A stretch of DNA of 64,000 nucleotides, from contig NZ_JBJXCY010000002.1 of the NCBI RefSeq assembly GCF_046159835.1, positions 62,001 to 126,000 of the forward strand, in the 5' to 3' direction. This DNA comes from JACKJK01 sp046159835. Lineage in GTDB: Bacteria > Pseudomonadota > Alphaproteobacteria > Rhizobiales > Tepidamorphaceae. Shown piece by piece: positions 1 to 8,359 of the stretch (position 1 is its first letter; the number at the start of each line of letters is the position of its first letter). Both the position numbers and the translations under genes were made by a program. The notes under the pieces were generated by a model that saw only the letters and a list, made by a program, of their open reading frames with translations, did not search any database and was not told the DNA's origin.

Positions 1-281
1 CGCTGTTCACGCTGGGCTTGATGATCGGCATTTCCGTCAACGACACGACGCTCGGCACCACGATTGCCAATCTTGGCATGACGGACGTGCGCTTCCCCGC
101 CCCCGTCTTCCACGGCGACACGATCCGCGTTGAAACCGAGATAAAGGACAAACGGGAATCGCGTTCGCGCGGCGACGCCGGCATCGTCACCTTCGAGCAC
201 CGCGCCTACAACCAGAACGGCACGCTCGTCGCCATCTGCCAGCGGCAGGCTTTCATGCGCCGCCAGCCGCAGGAGGCCTGA
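1..281 (+). CDS. MaoC-family (R)-hydratase/dehydratase, C-terminal part
   Basis: The gene is cut by the left window edge; the open frame is already running at base 3 and ends with TGA at 279-281. The visible 93 or so residues are the second half of a hot-dog-fold MaoC hydratase: a long hydrophobic stretch (LGLMIGIS), then FPAPVFHGDTI and VETEI, which are characteristic of the family. MaoC enzymes hydrate or dehydrate enoyl-CoA thioesters. The stop lies 4 bases before the start of a CoA-ester lyase, whose ribosome-binding site is inside this gene, so the two are surely co-transcribed. A mesaconyl-CoA-type hydratase is a reasonable guess from that partner, but the catalytic Asp/His half is outside the window, so the substrate cannot be read. 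Confidence 0.85.
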   Translation, partial: LFTLGLMIGISVNDTTLGTTIANLGMTDVRFPAPVFHGDTIRVETEIKDKRESRSRGDAGIVTFEHRAYNQNGTLVAICQRQAFMRRQPQEA

Positions 282-285
282 ACCC

Positions 286-1152
286 ATGCGCTCCATGCTG
301 TTCGTGCCGGGTGACAGCCCGCGCAAGATGGAAAAGGCGCTGTCGAGCGGTGCTGATGCGCTGATCCTCGATCTCGAGGATTCCGTCTCCCAGTCCGGAA
401 AGTCGGAGGCGCGCAAGCTGACCGCGCAATTCCTCGCCGACACGGCAGGAAGCGCCGATACCCCTGCCCTGATGGTGCGCGTCAACGCCCTCGACACGGG
501 GATGACGGTCGAGGACGTCGATGCCGTCATCTCCGCGAAGCCACAGGCCATCGTCCTGCCCAAGGCGGAGGGTGGCGCGACGGTGCAGGAACTGCACGTC
601 GCCATGTCGGTCGCCGAAGCGCGCGCCGGCATCGCGGACGGCACCACGGACATTCACGCCATCGCAACGGAAACCGCGCGCGGCATCTTCACGCTCGGCA
701 CCTATGGTCATTGCAGCACGCGGCTGAAGGGGCTGGCGTGGGGCGCGGAAGACCTGTCGGCCGATATCGGCGCGGAAACCAACCGCACCGCCGACGGCGC
801 GACCGAGCCATTCCGCTTTGCCCGGTCCATGCTGCTCTTTGGCGCGGCGGACGCGGGCGTCGCGGCCATCGACACGGTTCACGTCAATTTCCGCAACCTC
901 GATGACCTGCGCGCCGAGTGCGTGGAAGCACGCCGCGACGGGTTCACGGCGAAGATGGCGATCCATCCTGCGCAGGTGCCGATCATCAATGAGGTTTTCA
1001 CCCCGTCCGAGGAAGACATCGCCTTCGCGCGGCAGGTGGTGCAGGCCTTCGCGCAGGATGAAAGCGTCGGCGTCGTCGCCATTGACGGGCGCATGTACGA
1101 CCGCCCGCACCTGCGCCGCGCCGAACGACTGCTGGCGCGGGCGCGACCCTAA
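286..1152 (+). CDS. CoA-ester lyase, HpcH/HpaI aldolase / CitE-like family
   Basis: 288-residue TIM-barrel lyase of the citrate-lyase-beta / malyl-CoA-lyase group. Visible motifs: FVPGDSPRKM near residue 6, LDLEDSV at about 29-34 (metal and CoA region), a conserved Arg in VRVNA, LPKAEGG, TETARG (metal-ligand Glu) and WGAEDLSADIG, then AIHPAQV near the C-terminus. Members cleave or form bonds such as malyl-CoA to acetyl-CoA plus glyoxylate, or beta-methylmalyl-CoA. The start ATG follows an AGGAGG 10 bases upstream, inside the end of the MaoC gene. Pairing of lyase and MaoC hydratase suggests consecutive steps on a C4/C5 acyl-CoA. The exact substrate is inference. Confidence 0.87.
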   Translation: MRSMLFVPGDSPRKMEKALSSGADALILDLEDSVSQSGKSEARKLTAQFLADTAGSADTPALMVRVNALDTGMTVEDVDAVISAKPQAIVLPKAEGGATVQELHVAMSVAEARAGIADGTTDIHAIATETARGIFTLGTYGHCSTRLKGLAWGAEDLSADIGAETNRTADGATEPFRFARSMLLFGAADAGVAAIDTVHVNFRNLDDLRAECVEARRDGFTAKMAIHPAQVPIINEVFTPSEEDIAFARQVVQAFAQDESVGVVAIDGRMYDRPHLRRAERLLARARP

Positions 1153-1156
1153 CCGG

Positions 1157-1762
1157 TCAGTTGCCGCCTGGTCGCGTCATCTGGAACAGTTCCCGAACCA
1201 CGCAGTAGTCGCGGTAGCCAAGACGCGCCAGCGGCTGTGCGCGGGTGATGTCGACCATCCCGTCCTCGATCAGGCTGTCGTCGATATGGATGCCGACCAC
1301 CGCGCCGAACACGGTGCTGGCAGTGACCTCCACACCGTCGACGGGATCGAAGTTCACCGTCTTCAGGTAGCGGCATTCGAGAGCCACCGGCGATTCCTTG
1401 ACGCGCGGCGCGTCCACCATTTCGCAATCGACGGGCGTCAGGCCGGCCAGCTCGAACTCGCTGATGCCGCTGTCGGTGGGCGCAGACGACTCGTTCATCT
1501 GGTCGCGCAGGTCCCACGTGGCCAGCGAACAGGAAAACGCTCCGGTCTCCTCGATATTGGCAATGGAATCCTTGTAGCCCTCGGACGCGAACCCGACGAT
1601 GGTCGGATGCGTCGAAAAGGCATTGAAGAAGCTGTAGGGCGCGAGGTTGAGCACCCCGGACTTGCTCTTCGAGCCGATCCAGCCGATTGGGCGCGGCGCG
1701 ATCAGCGCCTTGACCGGGTCGTGCTTCAGTCCATGGTCGCGCTTCACGGCATCGTAGAACAT
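1157..1762 (-). CDS. Flavin reductase-like (FMN-binding split-barrel) protein
   Basis: 201 residues of the flavin_reduct (DIM6/NTAB) family. The N-terminal signature IAPRPIGWIGS followed by NLAPYSFFNAFS is the FMN-binding part of the split barrel in this larger subgroup, distinct from HpaC-type two-component reductases. Such proteins bind FMN and use NAD(P)H, and the physiological partner is usually unknown. GGAGAC sits 6 bases before the ATG at 1762. It is 37 bases downstream of the nitroreductase on the same strand, so both probably share one transcript. It converges with the CoA lyase, with only 4 bases between stops, and no separate terminator is visible. Confidence 0.85.
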   Translation of the reverse strand: MFYDAVKRDHGLKHDPVKALIAPRPIGWIGSKSKSGVLNLAPYSFFNAFSTHPTIVGFASEGYKDSIANIEETGAFSCSLATWDLRDQMNESSAPTDSGISEFELAGLTPVDCEMVDAPRVKESPVALECRYLKTVNFDPVDGVEVTASTVFGAVVGIHIDDSLIEDGMVDITRAQPLARLGYRDYCVVRELFQMTRPGGN

Positions 1763-1799
1763 GTCGTTGTCTCCAGGTTTCTTGTTGTCTCGAAGCAGT

Positions 1800-2381
1800 T
1801 CAGCCGGCCCAGACCTGCGTCAGCGCGGCAATGTCCGGCCGTTCGCGGTCGGTCTGCGGGTTGTCGTTCGTGCCGATGTGAATGAAGCCGGCGATTTTTT
1901 CACCTGGCTCCAGATTGAACAGGTCGCGCGCGTTTTCGTCGAGCGAGGCCCAGCCCGTCAGCCACTGTGCGCTGTATCCCAACGCGTTTGCCGCGTGGAT
2001 CAGGTTCAGGCACACCGCACCTGCAGACAGAAACTGTTCCCATTCCGGCACTTTCGGGCTGTCCACCGGCGAACTTACCACCGCGACGTGAACCGGGCTC
2101 GAGGTCAGCGCTTCGCGGTCCTTCGCCAGGCGTTCCTCGGCCACATCCGGCTCGCGCTCCTTGCGCAGCGCCGAAACGCGGTCGGCAAGTGCCTCGCGCG
2201 CATCCGCCGCAACCACGATGAACCGCCATGGCGCAAGCTTGCCGTGATCGGGCACACGGGCGGCGATGGTCAGCATTTGCGCCAGCTCGTCGCCGCTCGG
2301 ACCGGGTTCACCCATCAGGCGCGCGGGAACGGAGCGACGCGCCTCAAGATAGCCTACAAGTTCGGGAAAGGATTCAGACAT
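1800..2381 (-). CDS. Nitroreductase family protein (YdjA-like)
   Basis: 193-residue compact nitroreductase. RRSVPARL near residue 15 and VPDHGKLAPWRF near 45 are the FMN-binding segments of the YdjA-type subgroup; the C-terminal LEPGEKIAGFIHIG supports the family. These dimeric FMN enzymes reduce nitroaromatics, quinones or other electrophiles with NAD(P)H. It is the first gene of a probable two-gene transcript with the downstream flavin-reductase-like protein. The natural substrate is not inferable. Confidence 0.88.
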   Translation of the reverse strand: MSESFPELVGYLEARRSVPARLMGEPGPSGDELAQMLTIAARVPDHGKLAPWRFIVVAADAREALADRVSALRKEREPDVAEERLAKDREALTSSPVHVAVVSSPVDSPKVPEWEQFLSAGAVCLNLIHAANALGYSAQWLTGWASLDENARDLFNLEPGEKIAGFIHIGTNDNPQTDRERPDIAALTQVWAG

Positions 2382-2530
2382 GATCTTGATCTAGCATCCG
2401 CTGTGGGCCTACGACAGATGCCGTTAAGTCCGCTTGATTATAAATTGCGTGACCGGGGACGTAGCGCCAGCCCGCCGTGCGGCAAGCGCGCATCATCGCC
2501 CCTTGCAACGAACAGTGTGTCCCCGATCCG

Positions 2531-3544
2531 ATGATGAACCGTTACCTCCCCCTCCTCGCCTCGTTTGCGCTCTGCCTCGCGCTGCTCGTGCCATCGCTTG
2601 CGGTGGCGCAGTCGGCGGATGACACGGTGCGCGCCGTCGGCGAGATGCTGCAGGGCGTGATGGGCAACAGTGACGATACCGCTACCGAGCCCGAGGAAGA
2701 CCCCGGCAACGCCGATGGCGAGGTCTCGGGTCCGGCAGACTCCTCGAACGTGCCGGCCGCGCAGGTCCCGAGTGCCGATGCGCCGCCGGTGCCCGGCAGG
2801 CTCTACGCGCGGCTCACGAAGGATGAAGGCGCACTGGGCTCCGGCGTGCGCTGGCGCGTCTACAGCGCCAAGCCGGAAGCCGATGGCAGCTACCGCACCA
2901 TCGCGGCCTCCGACGAACCGCAGCCGGTGATCTCCGTGGTGCCGGGCGAATACGTCGCCGTCGCGGTGTTCGGCCATGCGGTCGCCTCGCGCAAGCTCAC
3001 CGTCGAGAGCACCCCGTTCCGGGAAGCCGTGACGCTCAACGCCGGCGGCCTGCGCCTCACCTCGCTGAAGGCCGATGGCTCGTCGCTGTCGGCGCGCGCC
3101 GTGAAGCTGGCGGTCTATTCCGCCGAGCAGGACGAGTTCGGACAGCGCAAGCTGATCGTCGACAACGCCCAGCCCGGCCGCGTGATCGTGCTGAACGCCG
3201 GCAGCTACCATATCGTCAGCCAGTACGGCGATGCGAATTCCGCCGTGCAGGACAACGTGAAGGTCGAGCCGGCGCAGCTCACCGACGCCCGCATTTCCCA
3301 CAATGCCGCGCAGATCACCTTCAAGCTGGTCAACGAGACCGGCGGCGAAGCGCTGGCGAACACCTCGTGGAGCATCCGCACTCCGGCGGGCGACGTGGTC
3401 AAGGAAAGCTTCGGCGCATTTCCCACACACATTCTGGCCGCCGGCGACTACTCGGTGATTGCCCGCCACGAAGACCGCATCTTCAACCGCGAGTTTTCCG
3501 TCGCGCCGGGCCTGTCACAGGAAGTCGAGGTCGTCGCACAGTAG
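2531..3544 (+). CDS. Secreted protein with three tandem beta-sandwich-like repeats
   Basis: 337 residues when started at ATG 2531 (a second ATG follows at 2534). I chose this over an in-frame GTG at 2477 because it places a clear signal peptide (MMNRYLPLL... LAVAQS) at the N-terminus. Residues 27 to about 75 are an acidic, Pro/Ala-rich linker. The rest is built from three similar units of about 85-90 residues, each with a WRVYS- or AVYS-like strand, a PG-Y-V turn (VVPGEYVAV, LNAGSYHIV, LAAGDYSVI) and a short R-x-V strand. This resembles Ig-like or carboxypeptidase-regulatory beta-sandwich modules. It is probably periplasmic. I recognise no named family and no catalytic residues. Confidence 0.75.
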   Translation: MMNRYLPLLASFALCLALLVPSLAVAQSADDTVRAVGEMLQGVMGNSDDTATEPEEDPGNADGEVSGPADSSNVPAAQVPSADAPPVPGRLYARLTKDEGALGSGVRWRVYSAKPEADGSYRTIAASDEPQPVISVVPGEYVAVAVFGHAVASRKLTVESTPFREAVTLNAGGLRLTSLKADGSSLSARAVKLAVYSAEQDEFGQRKLIVDNAQPGRVIVLNAGSYHIVSQYGDANSAVQDNVKVEPAQLTDARISHNAAQITFKLVNETGGEALANTSWSIRTPAGDVVKESFGAFPTHILAAGDYSVIARHEDRIFNREFSVAPGLSQEVEVVAQ

Positions 3545-3694
3545 TGCGAAGGCCACTCGGCCGGAGCGCCATTGGTCGCACCCCGCCCTCTCGACAGCCG
3601 CAACCGAACCGTGTTCGACTTCTCCGGTCTGTGAAATCCGGCGATAGCTTGCTGACGTAACGCGTGCTGACACCGGAGTGCTGGGGAGGCCGGA

Positions 3695-5083
3695 ATGCCC
3701 GATCTTGGCGACGCACTGATCCTCGCGCGCATCCAGTTCGCGTTCACCGTCAGCTTCCACTTCATCTTCCCGGCCTTTTCCATCGGGCTGGCCAGCTACC
3801 TCGCCGTACTCAACTTGCTGAACTACGTCACCGGCGAAGCCCGCTACATCGAGCTGTTTCGCTACTGGGTGAAGATCTTCGCGGTCGCCTTCGCCATGGG
3901 CGTCGTCTCCGGCATCGTCATGTCGTACCAGTTCGGCACCAACTGGTCGGTCTTCTCAGACAGGGCCGGCCCCGTCGTCGGCCCGCTAATGGCCTACGAG
4001 GTGCTGACGGCGTTTTTCCTGGAGGCAGGCTTCCTCGGCGTGGTGCTGTTCGGGCGCGACCGGGTGGGACCGGGCCTGCACCTGGCCGCCACCATCCTCG
4101 TTGCAGCGGGAACCGCGGTTTCCGCCTTCTGGATCCTGAGCGTCAATTCGTGGATGCACACGCCGACCGGCTACGAAATTGCCGAAAACGGCCAGTTCCT
4201 GCCGGTTGGAAGCTGGTGGGACATCGTCTTCAATCCGAGCTTCCCCTACCGCCTTCTGCACACCGTCACCGCCGCCTACCTGACGACAGCGCTGGTCGTC
4301 GGCGGGGTCGGCGCCTACCACCTGCTGCGCGACAGCGGCAACCGCCACGCCCGCACGATGTTCTCCATGGCGATGTGGATGGCGGCCATCGTCGCGCCGA
4401 TCCAGATTTTCCTCGGCGATTTGCACGGTCTCAACACGCTGGAGCACCAGCCGGTGAAGGTCATGGCCATGGAAGGCCATTTCGACAGCCACCCGGACGG
4501 CGCGCCGCTCATCGTGTTCGGCCTGCCCGACCAGGAGGAAAAGACCGTTCATTGGTCGATCGAGATCCCGAAGCTCTCCTCGCTGATCCTCAAGCATGAC
4601 GCCAACGCCCCGCTGAACGGCCTCGATACGGTGGACGATGCCGACGAACCGCCCGTCGCCATCGTCTTCTGGTCGTTCCGCATCATGGTCGGGCTTGGCT
4701 TCCTGATGGCGCTGCTCGGCGCGGTCAGCCTGTTCGCGCGTCTGCGCGGGACGCTGTTCGAATGGCCCCTGCTGCACCGCTTCGCGATTGGGATGGGGCC
4801 AAGCGGCTTCGTCGCCGTGATTGCCGGTTGGGTCACGACGGAGGTCGGCCGCCAACCCTGGGTGATCCACGGGTTGCTGCGCACCGCGGACGCCGTTTCC
4901 CCCATCGACGCACCCGCCCTCACCGCTTCGCTGCTTGCGTTCATCGTGGTCTATACCGGCGCGTTCGGCACCGGCACCTGGTACATCCTGCGGCTCATGT
5001 CGAAGATCCCCGGCACCACGACCTCCGATCCGGAAGACGAAGCGCCCGGCATCGCCGTCGCGCCGCAGCAGAAGGGGGCCTGA
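3695..5083 (+). CDS. cydA: Cytochrome bd-type quinol oxidase subunit I (CIO type)
   Basis: 462-residue integral membrane subunit carrying the haems and quinol site of a bd-type terminal oxidase. Visible ligands: His in FTVSFHFIFPAFSIG near the N-terminus (haem b595), His in YRLLHTVTAAYLTTA (haem b558 side) and Met in WSFRIMVGLG (b558), plus the conserved GRQPW motif. The periplasmic Q-loop after GLPDQEEKTVHW is short, which places it with cyanide-insensitive CioA-like oxidases. A GGGGAGG lies just before ATG 3695. cydB starts 4 bases after its stop. Confidence 0.95.
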   Translation: MPDLGDALILARIQFAFTVSFHFIFPAFSIGLASYLAVLNLLNYVTGEARYIELFRYWVKIFAVAFAMGVVSGIVMSYQFGTNWSVFSDRAGPVVGPLMAYEVLTAFFLEAGFLGVVLFGRDRVGPGLHLAATILVAAGTAVSAFWILSVNSWMHTPTGYEIAENGQFLPVGSWWDIVFNPSFPYRLLHTVTAAYLTTALVVGGVGAYHLLRDSGNRHARTMFSMAMWMAAIVAPIQIFLGDLHGLNTLEHQPVKVMAMEGHFDSHPDGAPLIVFGLPDQEEKTVHWSIEIPKLSSLILKHDANAPLNGLDTVDDADEPPVAIVFWSFRIMVGLGFLMALLGAVSLFARLRGTLFEWPLLHRFAIGMGPSGFVAVIAGWVTTEVGRQPWVIHGLLRTADAVSPIDAPALTASLLAFIVVYTGAFGTGTWYILRLMSKIPGTTTSDPEDEAPGIAVAPQQKGA

Positions 5084-5086
5084 GCC

Positions 5087-6094
5087 ATGGAAGTCAATTT
5101 CGACCTGACGCTGATCTGGGCCTTCCTCATCGCCTTCGCGATCTACGCCTATGTCGCGCTCGACGGGTTCGACCTCGGCATCGGCATCCTGTTTCCCTTC
5201 TTCCCCGTCGGCGCGGACCGCGACCAGGCGATGAATTCCGTCGCGCCGGTCTGGGATGGCAACGAGACGTGGCTGGTGCTCGGCGGCGGCGGGCTGTTTG
5301 CCGCCTTCCCGCTCGCCTACGCGATCCTGATGACGGCGTTCTACCCGCCCATCATCGTCATGCTGCTGGCGCTGGTGTTTCGCGGGGTCGCCTTCGAATT
5401 TCGCTGGCGCGACCCCGGCCACCGCCGCTTCTGGGACGCGGCCTTCTGCGGCGGCTCGTTCGTTGCCGCGCTCATGCAGGGCATCGTGCTTGGCGCCATG
5501 CTGCAGGGCGTCGAGGTCGAGGGCCGTACATATGCCGGCGGCTGGTTCGACTGGCTCACGCCCTTCTCCATCATGACCGGCATCAGCGTCGTCATCGGCT
5601 ATGCGCTGCTCGGTGCGACGTGGCTGCTGTGGAAGACCGAAGGCGAGGCGCAGGAAATCGCGCGGCGCTTTGCCTGGTACGGCTTTGTCGGAACGGTCGG
5701 AGCGATTGGTGCCGTCAGCCTCGCGACGCTGTTCCTCGATCACACCTACTACGAGAAGTGGTTCGCCTTTCCCGGCGTCATCTACACGGCGCAGGTGCCG
5801 CTAGTGACGGCGATCCTGTGCTTCGGGTTCCTGCAATCTATGCGTGGCGGGCGGGAAGTCTGGCCCTTCATCATCTCGCAGGTGTTGTTCCTGGTAACGC
5901 TGATCGGGCTTGGAATCAGCATCTTCCCATACGCCGTGCCCGTTGCGCTGACGATCTGGGACGTGGCCGCTCCGGAAAAGAGCCAGATATTCATGCTGGT
6001 CGGGGCCGGAACCATGGTGCCGATCATCCTCGCCTACACCGTCTATGCCTATTGGGTGTTCCGCGGGAAGGTCGGCCACGAAGGCTACCATTGA
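5087..6094 (+). CDS. cydB: Cytochrome bd-type quinol oxidase subunit II
   Basis: 335-residue polytopic membrane protein. The N-terminal YVALDGFDLGIGILFPF and the following VWDGNETWLVLGGGGLFAAFP are the diagnostic CydB segments. Subunit II stabilises the haem-bearing CydA and contributes to the haem d/oxygen site in the inner membrane. It is translationally close to cydA (4-base gap), and its stop codon overlaps the TTG start of the small DUF2474-type gene. No assembly ABC transporter (CydDC) is present in the window, as is common for CIO oxidases. Confidence 0.95.
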   Translation: MEVNFDLTLIWAFLIAFAIYAYVALDGFDLGIGILFPFFPVGADRDQAMNSVAPVWDGNETWLVLGGGGLFAAFPLAYAILMTAFYPPIIVMLLALVFRGVAFEFRWRDPGHRRFWDAAFCGGSFVAALMQGIVLGAMLQGVEVEGRTYAGGWFDWLTPFSIMTGISVVIGYALLGATWLLWKTEGEAQEIARRFAWYGFVGTVGAIGAVSLATLFLDHTYYEKWFAFPGVIYTAQVPLVTAILCFGFLQSMRGGREVWPFIISQVLFLVTLIGLGISIFPYAVPVALTIWDVAAPEKSQIFMLVGAGTMVPIILAYTVYAYWVFRGKVGHEGYH

Positions 6095-6222
6095 GCGGGG
6101 AAGCCGGCGCAACGCCGCGCCCGCTCTGGAAGCGGCTTGGCTGGATGGCGCTGATCTGGGCGGCAAGCGTCGCCGCGCTTGGTGCTGTCGCCATGGTCAT
6201 CCGCTGGGCGCTGATCCCGTGA
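6091..6222 (+). CDS. DUF2474-type small bd-oxidase accessory protein
   Basis: A 43-residue protein with one transmembrane helix. Translation in the frame of positions 6091-6222 gives a basic start (PLWKRLGWM) followed by a hydrophobic span (ALIWAASVAALG) and ends in WALIP. The start appears to be the TTG at 6091, which overlaps the cydB stop (TTGA), implying translational coupling. Small single-helix proteins follow bd oxidase operons (CydX in enterics, DUF2474 proteins in CIO operons) and are thought to stabilise the complex. Assignment rests on position, size, one helix and the RRLGW-like onset, not on a search. TTG starts and sizes under 50 codons make it easy to miss. Confidence 0.78.
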   Translation: MSGEAGATPRPLWKRLGWMALIWAASVAALGAVAMVIRWALIP

Positions 6223-6223
6223 C

Positions 6224-6250
6224 GAAAAAGGCCGGCGCGAACGCCGGCCT
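6224..6250 (-). terminator. Rho-independent terminator of thrS
   Basis: A 9-bp perfect stem (AGGCCGGCG at 6229-6237, CGCCGGCCT at 6242-6250) with a 4-base loop. Read on the minus strand, it is followed by five T residues, the canonical arrangement for terminating thrS. It also lies just after the cyd operon, so it may act on both convergent transcripts. Confidence 0.85.
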
Positions 6251-6261
6251 CGTAATCCTTG

Positions 6262-8205
6262 TTACTCCGCAGCCGCAGCCATCTGCGCGCCGGAATCCGG
6301 CGCGACGGCCTCGGCCTTCAGCTGCTCGACGATCTCGTCCAGCGAAACGGTCGTCTGGTCGCGCGACCCGAGCCGGCGCACGGACACCGTCCGCTCCTCC
6401 GCCTCGCGCTTGCCGACGACGAGCAGCACCGGAACCTTGGCGTGGGAATGCTCACGCACCTTGTAGTTGATCTTCTCGTTGCGAAGATCGGTCTCGGCGC
6501 GAAGCCCCGCCGCATCGAGCGTGCGCTGGACTTCCTGCGCGTAGTCGTCGGCTTCCGACACGATGGTCGCGACCACCGCCTGCGTCGGCGCGATCCACAG
6601 CGGGAAGAGCCCGGCATAGTGCTCGATCAGGATGCCGGTGAAGCGCTCCAGCGAGCCGAACATCGCCCGATGCAGCATGACCGGAACGTGCCGGTCGCCG
6701 TCCTGGCCGATGTAGAACGCGCCAAGCCGCCCAGGCAGGTTGAAGTCGACCTGCAAGGTGCCGCACTGCCAGTCACGCCCGATGGCATCGCGCAACACGT
6801 ATTCGAGCTTTGGCCCGTAGAAAGCCCCCTCGCCCGGATTGAGCGTCCACTCGTGGCCGGTGACGTCTATGGCGTGGCGAAGAGCTGCTTCCGCCTGGTC
6901 CCAGATATCGTCGGACCCGACGCGCTTTTCAGGCCGGTCGGAGAACTTGATGCGCACGTCCTCGAACCCGAAATCCTTGTAGATCGACAGGATCAGGTTG
7001 TGGACGCGCAGGCACTCGTCGGTGATCTGCTCTTCGGTGCAGAAGATGTGCGCATCGTCCTGCGTGAAGTGCCGAACGCGCATAAGCCCGTGCAGTGCGC
7101 CCGACGGCTCGTAGCGATGCACCTTGCCGAACTCGGCGATCTTCAGCGGCAGGTCGCGGTAGCTCTTCAGCCCGTTGCGGAAGATCTGGACGTGGCCGGG
7201 ACAGTTCATCGGCTTGCAGCAATAGACGCGCTCGTCAGGCGTCTCGGTCACATACATGTTCTCGCCGAACTTCTCCCAGTGGCCGGACTGCTCCCACAGG
7301 CCCTTGTCCATCATGTCAGGGCTGTTCACCTCCAGGTAGCCGGCCTCGTGCTGGCGGCGGCGCATGTAGCCGATCAGCTGCTGGAACATGGTCCAGCCCT
7401 TGGCGTGCCAGAAGACGGCGCCCGGCGCCTCTTCCTGGAAATGGTAGAGGTCCATCTCGCGGCCGAGCCGGCGATGGTCGCGCTTCTCCGCCTCCTCCAG
7501 CATGTGCAGGTAGGCGTCGAGGTCGTCTTTCTTGGCCCAGGCAGTGCCGTAGATGCGCGTCAGCATCTCGCGGTTGGAATCGCCGCGCCAATAGGCACCC
7601 GCCACCTTCATCAGCTTGAAGGCATCGCCGATCTTGCCCGTGGAGGTCATGTGCGGACCACGGCACAGGTCGAGCCACTCGCCTTGGCGGTAGATCTTCA
7701 GGTCCTGGTCCTCGGGGATCGCATCAATCAGTTCGACCTTGTAGCGCTCGCCCGCCTCAGTGAAGTGCGCCTTCGCCTCGTCGCGCGTCCACACCTCCTT
7801 GGTGAAGGGGGCGTCGCGCTTGATGATCTCGCGCATCTTCGCCTCGATCTTCTCAAGGTCCTCGGTCGTGAACGGCTCGTTGCGCGCGAAGTCGTAGTAG
7901 AACCCGTTCTCGATCACGGGTCCGATGGTGACCTGCGTGCCGGGAAACAGCTCCTGCACGGCCTCGGCCATGACGTGCGCGGCATCGTGGCGGATCAGTT
8001 CAAGGGCTGCCTCATCGTCGCGGGTGACGATACGAACCGTCGCGTCCCGGTCGATCGGGTCGGCGAGGTCGCGCAATTCGCCGTCCACGGCGACTGCAAC
8101 CGCCTTCTTGGCCAGCGACTTGGCAATGGAACCGGCAATGTCGGCACCGCTCACGCCAGCGTCATACTCGCGCGCGTTGCCGTCGGGAAATGTGATGGTG
8201 ATCAT
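6262..8205 (-). CDS. thrS: Threonine--tRNA ligase
   Basis: About 647 residues, full length for ThrRS. Domain order: TGS (residues 1-60), the editing domain with the HDAAHVMAEA metal site and CRGPHMTSTG, the class II catalytic core with MNCPGHVQIF and the LEYVLRDAIGRDWQCGT region, and the C-terminal anticodon-binding domain (SHAKVPVLLVVGKREAE). I start at the ATG at 8205 (MITITFPDGN) because GGAGGAG lies 6 bases upstream; a more upstream in-frame Met adds ten residues with no family support. Charges tRNA-Thr and edits Ser-tRNA-Thr. Single gene with its own terminator. Confidence 0.97.
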   Translation of the reverse strand: MITITFPDGNAREYDAGVSGADIAGSIAKSLAKKAVAVAVDGELRDLADPIDRDATVRIVTRDDEAALELIRHDAAHVMAEAVQELFPGTQVTIGPVIENGFYYDFARNEPFTTEDLEKIEAKMREIIKRDAPFTKEVWTRDEAKAHFTEAGERYKVELIDAIPEDQDLKIYRQGEWLDLCRGPHMTSTGKIGDAFKLMKVAGAYWRGDSNREMLTRIYGTAWAKKDDLDAYLHMLEEAEKRDHRRLGREMDLYHFQEEAPGAVFWHAKGWTMFQQLIGYMRRRQHEAGYLEVNSPDMMDKGLWEQSGHWEKFGENMYVTETPDERVYCCKPMNCPGHVQIFRNGLKSYRDLPLKIAEFGKVHRYEPSGALHGLMRVRHFTQDDAHIFCTEEQITDECLRVHNLILSIYKDFGFEDVRIKFSDRPEKRVGSDDIWDQAEAALRHAIDVTGHEWTLNPGEGAFYGPKLEYVLRDAIGRDWQCGTLQVDFNLPGRLGAFYIGQDGDRHVPVMLHRAMFGSLERFTGILIEHYAGLFPLWIAPTQAVVATIVSEADDYAQEVQRTLDAAGLRAETDLRNEKINYKVREHSHAKVPVLLVVGKREAEERTVSVRRLGSRDQTTVSLDEIVEQLKAEAVAPDSGAQMAAAAE

Positions 8206-8359
8206 GTCGGAACTCCTCCGGCTCAACTCCTGCACACCAAGCAGGTAAGCATCAGGAAACCCGCGAATGGCTCGCGGGCGGTTTCGCTGCGTCCTCTATC
8301 CTGATTTCATGGGCAAAGGCAAACTTCGCAATCCAACAGGAGCAGCACAGCCCAGCCCC

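Noticed and set aside
3986..5743. Long open frame of 585 codons on the minus strand across cydAB
   Set aside because: Antisense to two well-conserved membrane genes; its composition (Arg/Glu/His-rich) is the usual GC-rich shadow and it has no domain motif.
6259..8304. Open frame of 681 codons on the plus strand opposite thrS
   Set aside because: Exact antisense of thrS with high Val/Leu/Arg shadow composition; thrS motifs on the other strand are unambiguous.
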